This document shows, piece by piece, positions 52,003-60,757 of a stretch of DNA of 64,000 nt. How positions within the stretch are numbered: position 1 is the stretch's first letter; each line of letters starts with the position of its first letter. Origin of the DNA: Ponticaulis koreensis DSM 19734 (GTDB lineage Bacteria > Pseudomonadota > Alphaproteobacteria > Caulobacterales > Hyphomonadaceae); the NCBI RefSeq assembly GCF_000420665.1, contig NZ_ATVJ01000001.1, forward strand, positions 1,240,001-1,304,000, read 5' to 3'. The notes beneath the pieces are model-generated. The model was not told where the DNA came from. It worked only from the letters and a program-made list of their open reading frames with translations, and did not search any database. The position numbers and the translations under genes were made by a program.

Positions 52003-52614
52003 ATGAGCGCTACAAATCCTTCTACGCTTTGCCGGTTGTTTGATCGCCTTGTCGAAGAGACTGAAGGCGATACGGTGTCCGTTGTCCGGCTGATGAAGAT
52101 TGTAGGGCCACGCTCTTATGGTCCGCTGATCATGTTGCTGGGTTTTATCTCGGTAAGTCCGCTCACAATCATTCCCGGCGCAACATGGCTGGTGGCTTTG
52201 CTGACGCTTCTGATTACCGGCCAGATCGTGCTCGGCTTTGAGCGTCCCTGGGTGCCGAAGAAGATTCTCGAATTCAAATTCAATCGGGAACATCTTCTGG
52301 CCGGCGCGAAAGGTGCGCGCGGCTGGGCTGAAGTGTTCGACCGCATTCTTCGTCCGCGCTTGTCTTTCCTGACCCGGAAACCGTTTTTGCAAGTCGTGGC
52401 GCTGATGTGTGTTGCCGCAGCTTTGGTGACATTTCCGCTTGGCCTCGTGCCGTTCGGGCCGGTTCTGCCGGGGCTGACGATACTTGTGTTCGGTCTCGGA
52501 CTGATGGCGCGTGATGGTATTGTTATTCTGCTCGCCAGTTCAGGCCTGATCGGGTCGTTTATTCTGGTGACACGTCTTGCGTCCCGCTGGCTCGATCTCG
52601 GCTGGTTTGGCTGA
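52003..52614 (+). CDS. ExoD-family membrane protein
   Basis: A 203-residue protein of the ExoD family, first tied to exopolysaccharide production and alkali tolerance in Rhizobium; the molecular activity is unknown. It has a cytoplasmic N-terminus (LFDRLVEETEGDTVSVVRLM), a pair of helices around GPLIMLLGFISVSPLTIIPG, the conserved RPWVPKKILEFKFNREHL and further helices (LVTFPLGLVPFGPVLPGLTIL) before the end. It follows marR by 56 bases on the same strand. Confidence 0.88.
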   Translation: MSATNPSTLCRLFDRLVEETEGDTVSVVRLMKIVGPRSYGPLIMLLGFISVSPLTIIPGATWLVALLTLLITGQIVLGFERPWVPKKILEFKFNREHLLAGAKGARGWAEVFDRILRPRLSFLTRKPFLQVVALMCVAAALVTFPLGLVPFGPVLPGLTILVFGLGLMARDGIVILLASSGLIGSFILVTRLASRWLDLGWFG

Positions 52615-52620
52615 GCTTGC

Positions 52621-54060
52621 TCATCTAAACGGCGGCTCGTCGAAGGAACGCAGCTTGCGTGAGTGCAGGCTTTCTGCGCCTTCGTCAGCCATACGTTCGA
52701 GCGTGCGAATACCTATCTGGATATGTTCGCCAATCGCGCGGGCATAAAACGCATTTGCCGCACCCGGCAGTTTGATCTCGCCGTGCAGCGGTTTGTCCGA
52801 GACAACCAGCAGCGTTCCATACGGTACGCGTAGGCGATAGCCATTGGCCGCAATCGTTGCGCTTTCCATGTCGATGGCGATCGCGCGCGACAGGTTGATG
52901 CGCTTGGCGGAGGCTGTGTAGCGAAGCTCCCAATTCCGGTCGTCCGTCGTGACGACGGTACCTGTGCGCAGGCGCTTTTTCAGGCCTTCGCCGCTTTCGC
53001 CTGTAACATCGACAGTCGCCTGTTGCAGCGCGACCTGAACTTCGGCAATCGGCGGAACCGGAATATCCGGCGGCAGCATATCGTCAAGCACGTGGTCATC
53101 ACGCAAATAGGCGTGGGCTAGAGCATAGTCTCCAATGCGTTGCGAGTGGCGCAGGCCACCGCAATGGCCGACCATGATCCAGCACTGCGGACGCAGCACA
53201 GCGAGGTGGTCTGTAATCGTTTTGGCGTTGGACGGGCCAACACCAATATTCACCATGGTGATACCCTGACCGTTTTTGCGGCGCAGGTGATAGGCTGGCA
53301 TCTGGAAGCGGCGCCAAGGCGCGTTCTGGATTTTCTCCATCGCATTTTCTGTGTCGGCGAAGACTTCTACGCCGCCCGCTGCAGACAGGCTTTCATATTT
53401 GTCGTCTTCCTTGAGACGCTCAACGGCCCATTCAGCAAAGGCGTCGATATAGCGGTGATAGTTGGTAAAGAGCACATAGCTCTGAAAGTGCTCGAATGGC
53501 GTGCCGGTATAGTGCTTCAAACGCTGGAGCGAGAAGTCGGTGCGCGGCGCATCGAATAGGGCAAGCGGCTTGGTATCGTCGACGTCGAAGAAGTCCCCGT
53601 CTGCGATTTCGTCACCGATAGAGACGAGCTGCGGCGTTGGGAACCAGCGCGCGATATCTGCCGCCAGTGACATATCCAGCCCTTCACCCTGGGAGGCTTC
53701 CCAGACATAAGGATACGGAATTTCCTGTTTGGACGGGCGCACTTCAAGTTCGACATCATAGTCGCGCAGGATCGGCTCCAGCTGCTCGCGCAGATAGGTC
53801 TCGAACACTTCAGGCTGTGTGATTGTTGTTGTGTAGGTGCCGAAATCGGAAAATTTGCCGAAAGATCTGGAAATCTGCGGGACCGCGCTTTCCGAGTAAT
53901 ATTTTACGACAAGTTCAGGGTAGCAGAACAGGCCTTTGGCGCGGGCGGCGCGATCCGGGATCGTGCCATTCTCCGCGAATTCGGTGAGGGCTGTTCGGAG
54001 GTTTTCGCAGGCTGTCGTATACAGCCGGTTCAGTTCATCAATTACAGTATCAATTTTCAT
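52621..54060 (-). CDS. amn: AMP nucleosidase
   Basis: Amn hydrolyses AMP to adenine and ribose 5-phosphate and helps control the adenylate pool. The 479-residue protein has the family N-terminal domain (about 1-170) and the nucleosidase domain, with ITMVNIGVGPSNAKTITDHLAVLRPQ (positions about 268-293), MVGHCGGLRHSQRIGDYALAHAYLRDD and AIDMESATIAANGYRLRVPYGTLL. The length is typical. The ATG lacks a clear ribosome site. It is convergent with exoD, 6 bases apart. Confidence 0.95.
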   Translation of the reverse strand: MKIDTVIDELNRLYTTACENLRTALTEFAENGTIPDRAARAKGLFCYPELVVKYYSESAVPQISRSFGKFSDFGTYTTTITQPEVFETYLREQLEPILRDYDVELEVRPSKQEIPYPYVWEASQGEGLDMSLAADIARWFPTPQLVSIGDEIADGDFFDVDDTKPLALFDAPRTDFSLQRLKHYTGTPFEHFQSYVLFTNYHRYIDAFAEWAVERLKEDDKYESLSAAGGVEVFADTENAMEKIQNAPWRRFQMPAYHLRRKNGQGITMVNIGVGPSNAKTITDHLAVLRPQCWIMVGHCGGLRHSQRIGDYALAHAYLRDDHVLDDMLPPDIPVPPIAEVQVALQQATVDVTGESGEGLKKRLRTGTVVTTDDRNWELRYTASAKRINLSRAIAIDMESATIAANGYRLRVPYGTLLVVSDKPLHGEIKLPGAANAFYARAIGEHIQIGIRTLERMADEGAESLHSRKLRSFDEPPFR

Positions 54061-54169
54061 GTATGGCTTTTAGTGCGTTCGGAGGATTCGGGCAAGAATG
54101 CGCGGGATTGAAACTTTGTTCAGATCGGGCAGATAGGGTCGTCAGAACGCATTCAAACGGGAGCATGGC

Positions 54170-54748
54170 ATGGAAATCGAACATCTGGACCTTCCAGGAT
54201 TGATGCTTGTGACGCCCCGCGTTTTTGAAGACGGTCGCGGAAGTTTCTCAGAGATGTTCAACGAACGCGAGTTTCAGCGTCGGACTGGCGTGGATTTTCG
54301 CGTGGTACAGGTGAACCGGTCCGTCTCTGCGCAGATCAACACCATACGCGGCCTTCATGCGCAAATGCCGCCGGATGCGCAGGCTAAGCTTTTGCGTGTC
54401 GAGCATGGACGTATTCTGGATTGTGTCGTCGATATACGTCGTGGGTCGCCCACCTATCTCGGATCCGTCACGGTAGAACTTTCAGATGAAGACGATGCCC
54501 AGCTGTTCGTGCCGAAAGGCTTTCTGCATGGGTTCCGGACGATGGAGCCGAATACGCGGGTGATCTATAAGGTCGATGCCCATTATAGCCCGCAGACGGA
54601 ACGTTCGATCCGATTCGACGATGTTGATCTTGGTTGTGACTGGCAGCTGGTTGGCGGAGAAGAGCTTTACCTGTCGGACAAAGACCGTGACGGAATGGCC
54701 TTTGCCGATCTCGATAATGCGTTCACCTATCAGCCGGTGCGGATGTAG
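54170..54748 (+). CDS. rfbC: dTDP-4-dehydrorhamnose 3,5-epimerase
   Basis: RfbC epimerises dTDP-4-keto-6-deoxyglucose on the way to dTDP-rhamnose. The 192-residue cupin has GLHAQMPPDAQAKLLRVEHG with the catalytic base His and substrate Lys, ILDCVVDIRRGSPTYLG, FVPKGFLHGFRTM and the family ending with DLGCDW. The usual RGLHYQ appears as RGLHAQ. No rfbA, rfbB or rfbD is nearby, so the pathway genes are dispersed. Its last 26 bases overlap the convergent hydroxylase gene. Confidence 0.93.
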   Translation: MEIEHLDLPGLMLVTPRVFEDGRGSFSEMFNEREFQRRTGVDFRVVQVNRSVSAQINTIRGLHAQMPPDAQAKLLRVEHGRILDCVVDIRRGSPTYLGSVTVELSDEDDAQLFVPKGFLHGFRTMEPNTRVIYKVDAHYSPQTERSIRFDDVDLGCDWQLVGGEELYLSDKDRDGMAFADLDNAFTYQPVRM

Positions 54749-55637
54749 ATTGAGCGGCCAGCCAGTCGCGGCGGATATCTTCGCTGCGGGTATGTCGTCC
54801 ATCAGGTGACCAGCCTGGTGGATTGACCGCGCGCTTCACCCAAGTGAGAGGCTTCAGACCGTCCGACGCGCAATCGCGTACCAGTCCGACAAATTCGTGA
54901 AAGGCGATCCAGACCGGATTGTAGGATTTGATCGGCTTTACAATCCCATACACAGGCTCTTCATTCGGGTCTTCTTCGATGAAGGTGCCGAACATCTTGT
55001 CCCAGACAATGAAGACACCTGCGTAATTCATATCGAGATATTTCGGGTTGGTTGCATGATGCACCCGGTGATGGCTCGGCGTGTTCATAACCGCTTCAAA
55101 CCATGACGGCATGCGGTCAATCACCCGGGTATGAATCCAGTACTGGTAAACAAGGTTCAGCCCCGCAACAAAGCCGATGACCAAAGGATGAAAGCCGAAC
55201 AGGATCATCGGCAAGCCGACCAGAATCAGCCCGGTGAAAGGCCCATACCAGGGCTGGCGCACCGCTGTGGTCAGATTGTATTCCTCGCTGGAATGGTGGG
55301 TGATATGCTCCATCCAGAACCAGCGGACACGGTGCGCAAAACGGTGCTTCCAGTAATAGGTCAAGTCGTAGAGCGCAAAGGCGAGTGCCACCGACCACCA
55401 TGTGACAGGAAACTCGAAGACGCGGTAATTCCAGACCCACATGAAAAGGACGATGCCAAGAAAGCCCGTCAGAATATCCATGCCAAGATTGCCAAGTCCC
55501 ATCGCGATAGATGCGAGGGCATCCTTCGTCTCATATCTGCCAGTCGCGCGGCGCGTTTTCACAGCCCACCATTCAGCAATGATGGTGATCAGAAAGAAGG
55601 GCACGGCATAAAGAACAGGGGACGGAAACTCAGGCAT
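54723..55637 (-). CDS. Sterol desaturase/fatty acid hydroxylase superfamily protein
   Basis: A di-iron membrane hydroxylase. I chose the ATG at 55637 (MPEFPSPVLYAVPFFLI), where the first helix begins; the open frame continues 72 codons further through bases that overlap the promoter of cysQ. The 304-residue protein has the three His clusters HRFAHR, HITHHSSEEYN and HHRVHHATN, with four or five membrane helices around them. Bacterial members hydroxylate or desaturate lipids, including sphingolipids, carotenoids and sterol-like compounds; the substrate is not evident. Confidence 0.9.
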   Translation of the reverse strand: MPEFPSPVLYAVPFFLITIIAEWWAVKTRRATGRYETKDALASIAMGLGNLGMDILTGFLGIVLFMWVWNYRVFEFPVTWWSVALAFALYDLTYYWKHRFAHRVRWFWMEHITHHSSEEYNLTTAVRQPWYGPFTGLILVGLPMILFGFHPLVIGFVAGLNLVYQYWIHTRVIDRMPSWFEAVMNTPSHHRVHHATNPKYLDMNYAGVFIVWDKMFGTFIEEDPNEEPVYGIVKPIKSYNPVWIAFHEFVGLVRDCASDGLKPLTWVKRAVNPPGWSPDGRHTRSEDIRRDWLAAQSTSAPADR

Positions 55638-55773
55638 TATTTTCTTGTTTCTGGGCGTTTCGTATCGCGACTGTGCAATCTGATCAGAAGTCCGACTTTC
55701 TGCCAAGCCTGACCTTGCGACACGTCGAATTTCGCGCTTAGTGCCGTTTAGTTGTTTATTCAGGGGACAAAAA

Positions 55774-56601
55774 ATGGGTGACATTATTTCGCCGAGTGCG
55801 GAGCTTTCAGACAAGCTGGTGAAAGCCGCCATCGATGCAGGCGTTGTGATCATGGAGGTCTATAACGCAGCCGACGGGATCAATACTGATACCAAGAGCG
55901 ATGATTCACCCGTCACTATTGCCGACCAGAAAGCCGAAGACCTCATTCTGAAGGTGCTGAAAGAGGTCACGCCGACTGTACCTGTGCTGGCCGAAGAATC
56001 AGTGGCTGCAGGCAATATCCCTGATGTGGGGGAGCAGTTCTATCTGGTGGACCCGCTCGATGGCACAAAAGAGTTCATCAAAAAGGGCACAGACTTCACT
56101 GTGAACATCGCGCTCATCCTGCATGGCCGTCCGATTATGGGCGTGGTCTATGCTCCGGCGCGCAATCATATCTGGGTTGCTGAAGGTCCGGCAACGGCGT
56201 GGGAAGCTGATGTTGCACCGGGAGGCGACGTGCCAGCCGAGGCTGATCGCAAACCTCTGAAAATTCGTAAACTGCCTGAAGCAGGCGTGACGGCGGTTGC
56301 CTCCAAAAGCCACCGCACACCGGAAACAGACGAGTTCCTCGGCAAGTTCAATGTCGCCGAACTGGTCTCCATGGGCTCGTCTCTCAAATTCTGCATGATT
56401 GCGGCAGGCGAAGCTGATCTCTATCCGCGCCTCGGTCGCACAATGGAGTGGGACACAGGCGCAGCGCATGCGGTGATCTCTGCTGCCGGCGGCCGTGTCT
56501 TGACGCTTGAGGGAATAGACCTCACTTACGGAAAAAAAGAGCGCGGCTATGACAATCCGCATTTTGTCGTTTATGGTGATTTAGAGCCGCCGACAGCGTG
56601 A
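55774..56601 (+). CDS. cysQ: 3'(2'),5'-bisphosphate nucleotidase CysQ
   Basis: CysQ removes 3'-phosphoadenosine 5'-phosphate made during sulfate assimilation. The ATG at 55774 has GGGGA upstream; eleven codons earlier in frame have no site. The 275-residue inositol-phosphatase-fold protein shows the metal site VLAEES, then LVDPLDGTKEFIKKGTDFTVNIALI, and the second metal motif MEWDTGAAHAVISAAGG. The ending with YDNPHFVVYGD is typical. It is followed by accA after 44 bases. Confidence 0.94.
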   Translation: MGDIISPSAELSDKLVKAAIDAGVVIMEVYNAADGINTDTKSDDSPVTIADQKAEDLILKVLKEVTPTVPVLAEESVAAGNIPDVGEQFYLVDPLDGTKEFIKKGTDFTVNIALILHGRPIMGVVYAPARNHIWVAEGPATAWEADVAPGGDVPAEADRKPLKIRKLPEAGVTAVASKSHRTPETDEFLGKFNVAELVSMGSSLKFCMIAAGEADLYPRLGRTMEWDTGAAHAVISAAGGRVLTLEGIDLTYGKKERGYDNPHFVVYGDLEPPTA

Positions 56602-56645
56602 TCTGGTCTGACGGCTGATCAGGAATTTAGATCAAGGGCGTTGAG

Positions 56646-57599
56646 TTGAATACGTATCTGGATTTTGAAAAGCCGCTGGCTGATCTCGACCGCAAGATTG
56701 CGGAACTGGAAAACCTTTCCGGTAATGGTGAAGGTCCGTCGCTTCAGGACGAGATTTCCCGTCTGCGCGAGAAGTCATCCAAACAGCTGCACGAGCTCTA
56801 TAAAAATCTGGACCCGTGGCGGAAAACACAAGTTGCTCGCCACCCGGAACGCCCGCACTTCAAAGATTATATCGCTGAAGCGTTCGAAGACTTTGTCCCG
56901 CTCGCCGGTGACCGCGTCTTCGGTGAAGATGAAGCTATCGTTGGTGGTCTGGCAAAATTCCGTGGCCGTAGCGTCGTCGTTATGGGCCATGAAAAAGGCC
57001 GCTCCACAGAAGGCCGTATCAAGCACAATTTCGGCATGGCTCACCCGGAAGGTTACCGTAAAGCGGTTCGCCTGATGGATATGGCCGAACAGTTCGACCT
57101 GCCGGTTGTCACACTCGTCGATACGGCTGGCGCTTACCCGGGCAAAGCCGGTGAAGAGCGTGGACAGGCTGAAGCCATTGCCCGCTCAACCGAGCGCTGC
57201 CTCACTCTGCCGACACCTATGGTGTCTGTGATTGTAGGTGAGGGCGGTTCAGGCGGCGCGATTGGTATCGCGGCTGCGAACAAGGTTCTTATCCTTGAGC
57301 ACTCTATCTACTCAGTGATCTCGCCTGAGGGCTGCGCATCTATTCTTTGGCGCGATGCAGCACGTGCGCGTGATGCGGCTGAAGCGATGAAGATTACGGC
57401 CCAACCGCTCCTGTCGAACAAGATTGTCGACGAAGTCATCTCAGAGCCTCTCGGCGGAGCGCACCGCGATCCGGCGAACACGATCCGCTCTGTGTGTGAT
57501 GCGATTGATCGCAACCTCACATCTCTTGAAGGCCTAAGCCCGAAAGAGCTGCGCCAGCAACGCAAAGAGCGTTTCTACGCCATTGGCCGGATGAACTAA
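56646..57599 (+). CDS. accA: Acetyl-CoA carboxylase carboxyltransferase subunit alpha
   Basis: AccA, with AccD, transfers carboxyl from biotin to acetyl-CoA to make malonyl-CoA for fatty acid synthesis. The start is a TTG (MNTYLDFEKPLADLDRKIAELE) with a G-rich site near 56636; no ATG precedes the conserved N-terminus. The 317-residue crotonase-fold protein has FGMAHPEGYRKAVRLMDMAEQF, LVDTAGAYPGKAGEERGQAEAIAR and GEGGSGGAIGIAAANKVLILEHS. The low-efficiency start could help balance the subunits. Confidence 0.95.
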   Translation: MNTYLDFEKPLADLDRKIAELENLSGNGEGPSLQDEISRLREKSSKQLHELYKNLDPWRKTQVARHPERPHFKDYIAEAFEDFVPLAGDRVFGEDEAIVGGLAKFRGRSVVVMGHEKGRSTEGRIKHNFGMAHPEGYRKAVRLMDMAEQFDLPVVTLVDTAGAYPGKAGEERGQAEAIARSTERCLTLPTPMVSVIVGEGGSGGAIGIAAANKVLILEHSIYSVISPEGCASILWRDAARARDAAEAMKITAQPLLSNKIVDEVISEPLGGAHRDPANTIRSVCDAIDRNLTSLEGLSPKELRQQRKERFYAIGRMN

Positions 57600-57605
57600 T
57601 CCATC

Positions 57606-58085
57606 ATGACTTGCCCATGTGGCACAGGCCGCGACTATTCCGACTGTTGCGGCCGCTTTCATGCAGACCTCGCTGTTCCTGAGACCGCTGAAGAGCTGAT
57701 GCGGTCTCGCTATTGTGCCTATGCCAATCAGAAAATTGAGTATCTGGTCGCCACGCACGATCCTGATCGGTTGGACGAATTTGATCGTCTGCAGGCCGGC
57801 AAATGGGCGCGTGATGCCGAATTTACCCGTCTCGATATTCTCTCCACCGTGCGCGGCAAAGCCGGCGATGAGACCGGCATGGTCGAGTTCATTGCCTGGT
57901 TTTTGCTAGAGGGTGACCTCACCTGCCATCATGAAAAGTCCAGCTTCCGTCGCCTGGACGGGAAGTGGGTCTACACAGATGGCATGAGCAAGCCTGCCGC
58001 CAGCATGTTTGCTTTGCTCGGGCGGAATGATGCCTGCCCATGCGCCAGCGGCAAGAAATTCAAAAAATGCCACGGAGCAGGTTAG
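57606..58085 (+). CDS. YchJ-family SEC-C motif protein
   Basis: A 159-residue protein with zinc-binding motifs at both ends: MTCPCGTGRDYSDCCGRFH at the start and the SEC-C motif NDACPCASGKKFKKCHG at the end, around a NTF2-like middle domain (EELMRSRYCAYANQKIEYLVATH). The YchJ family is widespread, but its function is not established; SEC-C is the zinc knuckle also found in SecA. It starts 7 bases after accA and is convergent with the GST gene. Confidence 0.9.
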   Translation: MTCPCGTGRDYSDCCGRFHADLAVPETAEELMRSRYCAYANQKIEYLVATHDPDRLDEFDRLQAGKWARDAEFTRLDILSTVRGKAGDETGMVEFIAWFLLEGDLTCHHEKSSFRRLDGKWVYTDGMSKPAASMFALLGRNDACPCASGKKFKKCHGAG

Positions 58086-58091
58086 GGCAGC

Positions 58092-58760
58092 CTAACGCAC
58101 AATCTCTTGTGCGCCGCCTTTCTGCACTGCGGCCTCATAGGCAGGGCGTGAGTGAATGCGCTCCAGCCAGGCAATTGTGTTCGGCATGGCGATACCGGTA
58201 TTGGCGCGCGCCATACCGGCTTCGAGCGGGAAGCTCATCATAATGTCAGCGCCGGAAAGCGTGTCGCCAGCGAAATACTCCGACTTTCCAAGTTCGGCCT
58301 CGATGTATGACATGATGCCTTTCAGAGACGGCGAAAGGTAAAGGTCACGCACCTTACCGGTGACGGCTTTCACGATCTGCTTAATCGGAAATGGCGGCGT
58401 GGTTTCCATGCGCGTAAAGAAGAGCTGCATAATGAGCAGAGGCATCAGGCTGCCCTCGGCTGCATGCATCCAGTATTGGTATGGCACACGTTCCGGTGCA
58501 TCCTGATCCGGGCGCAGGCCGCTCTCAGGGTGTTTGTCGAGGAAGTATTCCACGATGGCACCTGTCTCGGCGAGTGTGACGCCGTCGACCGTGACCAGAG
58601 GTGCTTTGCCCAGCGGGTGGAGTGCGCGATAATCGTCCGGCGCCAGATTGGTCTCCGGATTACGGTCATAGACCTTCAGCTCGTAATCGAGCCCCAGTTC
58701 TTCCATGAGCCAGATAATGCGCATGGACCGCGAGTTTTTCAGGTGGTGTACCGTAATCAT
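58092..58760 (-). CDS. Glutathione S-transferase
   Basis: A 222-residue cytosolic GST. The thioredoxin-like N-terminal domain (MITVHHLKNSRSMRIIWLMEELGLDYELK) contains the Ser-Arg motif near the glutathione thiol and PLGKAPLVTVDGVTLAETGAIVEYF with the cis-Pro and the SNAIL/TRAIL-like ETGAI. The helical C-terminal domain has AGDTLSGADIMMSFPLE. It probably detoxifies electrophiles or reduces peroxides. A short spacer and the next minus-strand gene (VOC) are upstream. Confidence 0.93.
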   Translation of the reverse strand: MITVHHLKNSRSMRIIWLMEELGLDYELKVYDRNPETNLAPDDYRALHPLGKAPLVTVDGVTLAETGAIVEYFLDKHPESGLRPDQDAPERVPYQYWMHAAEGSLMPLLIMQLFFTRMETTPPFPIKQIVKAVTGKVRDLYLSPSLKGIMSYIEAELGKSEYFAGDTLSGADIMMSFPLEAGMARANTGIAMPNTIAWLERIHSRPAYEAAVQKGGAQEIVR

Positions 58761-58827
58761 ATGAGCGTGTTCTCCCTTCCAGAGGCTTTAACCTAGAGCG
58801 TTCCATCAAAAGGAAAGCGATGTCATT

Positions 58828-59547
58828 TCAGCTCACGCGAAATGTTACGCCTGCAAGGTCAAAGCCTGTTTGACTGACTGAAACGCCGTGGGCGCGTGCA
58901 CGTTCCAGAGCCGCGTTTTTATCTTCTACACGGACATGAAATTCAGGGATGCCGGGCGTCTCTGACTGCCGGAAATTCACATTACCATCCCGCGTTTCTA
59001 TACGGCGGATTTCCAGATAAGCGGTGCCGAGAATAGTTGCCCATTTCAGTCCCATGTCATCAGGCTTGGGTGACTGAGCCAGCATGCCGGTGATTGCGCC
59101 CGGGACAGAGTTCTCCTCCCAGTCCGGCCCGCCCCAGCGCCAGCTTTCCGGCGGGCGGGGCTCATCCACGGAAACTATCGCGCCGCCGACATCGGCAGGG
59201 TGGAAATGGCTCGCTGCGATCTCATCACTGTCATAGTTCCAGACGCGGCGAAGATTCATGTCATCGCCGCGTGCGCGAACGCCTTCAATATCGGGTGTCT
59301 GGAAGATGGCCATATAGCCGCCTTCGCCAAACCGATCGATGAAGCGGCGGGCAGGGGCATCGGGCGTGACGGGAACTATAACCTCCAGAAACTGGTCGCC
59401 CAGCGCAAACACGGCATTTTTCAGGCCGAACTCACCTACGCCCGGATCGGGGTATGGCTTGCCAAGGCCCAGTATGTCCTGCAGTTTTTCAGCGGTGTCG
59501 AGCGAGTTGGCAGCGATGACGAGTTGTCTTATGCGCGGCGGTGTCAT
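58828..59547 (-). CDS. VOC-family protein (glyoxalase/dioxygenase fold)
   Basis: I chose the ATG at 59547, which has GGGAGAG upstream; the open frame runs 21 codons further. The 239-residue protein begins RIRQLVIAANSLDTAEKLQDILGL, the first beta-alpha-beta module of the vicinal oxygen chelate fold, and a second module reaches the end (VRVEDKNAALERARAHGVSV). Repeated His, Glu and Asp residues could bind a metal, but I cannot mark the ligands. The substrate is unknown. Proximity to GST may indicate a shared detoxification role. Confidence 0.85.
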   Translation of the reverse strand: MTPPRIRQLVIAANSLDTAEKLQDILGLGKPYPDPGVGEFGLKNAVFALGDQFLEVIVPVTPDAPARRFIDRFGEGGYMAIFQTPDIEGVRARGDDMNLRRVWNYDSDEIAASHFHPADVGGAIVSVDEPRPPESWRWGGPDWEENSVPGAITGMLAQSPKPDDMGLKWATILGTAYLEIRRIETRDGNVNFRQSETPGIPEFHVRVEDKNAALERARAHGVSVSQTGFDLAGVTFRVS

Positions 59548-59623
59548 TTTCTCTCCCTTTTTTAAAGGCAAGGTAGAATGAAAACGGGGATCACGTCGAG
59601 GCACTAACAAAAAGGGGACGTAA

Positions 59624-60754
59624 ATGGCGGCAAGCTGGGACGAGCTGGCAGACCGGTTGAAGGATAAAAGCCTGAAGGTCTTCAGCGATCGCGCTGTGGT
59701 GGGACCGCTTTATGAGGTCACGCGCCAGAATGAAGGCGACGAGGCCAAAGCGGCTGAAAAGTCACTACAGGGGGACTTCACCAAAGGTTTTATCGCCTTC
59801 TTCATTGTGTTTGCCATCCTGATGACGGTGCTGCCTGATACGTTCTGGGGTATCGCAGCGCGGTTTATTCTCTTTCCGGTCCTGTTCTTAGGCACGTTTG
59901 CACTGGTTGCATGGTTTCGCCGCGATACGCTGGTAATGTTGCTCACTGCGGCGAAAGGCAATTTCCTTGCGCGCGCCTCGGCGCTATCCGCCATGGCAGA
60001 ACGACTTAATCTTTCCTATGTGGCATCTCCTGGCGGGGCGCCGCAGACTTTGAAAATCCTGTCAAAACTGAACTTTGTATCCGGTCGCCTGCGCGATCTG
60101 ATCGACACGCTGGATGAAAATGGTGGCTTGGACGAGGCGGTTGAGGCTGCGGTAGCCAGCGGCATGCTGGTGCCGGACGTTGTTATGCTGGGCGGCAGCG
60201 AAGCACAAAAGGCCCGCTATTATCGCCAGAGCGCGCTCGGCCATGCCTTCGAGGACGGTTTTGAAGGCGAGCGGAACGGCATTCGCTTTTCGGCCTTTGA
60301 ATGGATTGAAAGCGTTGATGATGCGCCGGACAAGTATCACCTGCTACTGGTGCTGAATGCGCCATATCGCTTGCATGGCGTCACCCAGCTGCGATCACGC
60401 GGTACGCCATGGTCAAAGCCGGTGACAGAGCGCGAGCTGAACGATGTGCAGCTCGTGCCAGCTACGTTTAATGATTATTTCCGCCTGCGCAGCACTGATC
60501 AGGTCGAAGCGCGTACCATCTTTAATCCGGCTGTGGTGGAGCGTATTCTGGCACTTGCACATGGCGAACCGTTTCGCGCGGTTGCCTCTGTTGAGCATCT
60601 GGTGATCAACTTCGAAGGTCAGAACCGGTTCAATCTGCTCGATCTGCAGACCGGCGCGTGGAGCGATGAAAGCATTCGCGAGACATGGTCTGACATCGCA
60701 GACCTTCTCACCGTTACTGATGAGATGGCCCACGCCTTCATGGTGCGTGACTAA
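59624..60754 (+). CDS. DUF3137-family membrane protein
   Basis: A 376-residue protein. A cytoplasmic N-terminus leads into two membrane helices (FIAFFIVFAILMTVLPDTFWG and FILFPVLFLGTFALVAWF, about residues 56-105). The rest is a soluble domain typical of DUF3137, with RYYRQSALGHAFEDGFEGERNGIRFSAFEWIE (positions about 199-230), HLLLVLNAPYRLHG and VEHLVINFEGQNRFNLLDL. The family has no known function. The ATG follows an AAGGGG site. It is convergent with the phosphatase gene, 3 bases apart. Confidence 0.84.
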   Translation: MAASWDELADRLKDKSLKVFSDRAVVGPLYEVTRQNEGDEAKAAEKSLQGDFTKGFIAFFIVFAILMTVLPDTFWGIAARFILFPVLFLGTFALVAWFRRDTLVMLLTAAKGNFLARASALSAMAERLNLSYVASPGGAPQTLKILSKLNFVSGRLRDLIDTLDENGGLDEAVEAAVASGMLVPDVVMLGGSEAQKARYYRQSALGHAFEDGFEGERNGIRFSAFEWIESVDDAPDKYHLLLVLNAPYRLHGVTQLRSRGTPWSKPVTERELNDVQLVPATFNDYFRLRSTDQVEARTIFNPAVVERILALAHGEPFRAVASVEHLVINFEGQNRFNLLDLQTGAWSDESIRETWSDIADLLTVTDEMAHAFMVRD

Positions 60755-60757
60755 AGC

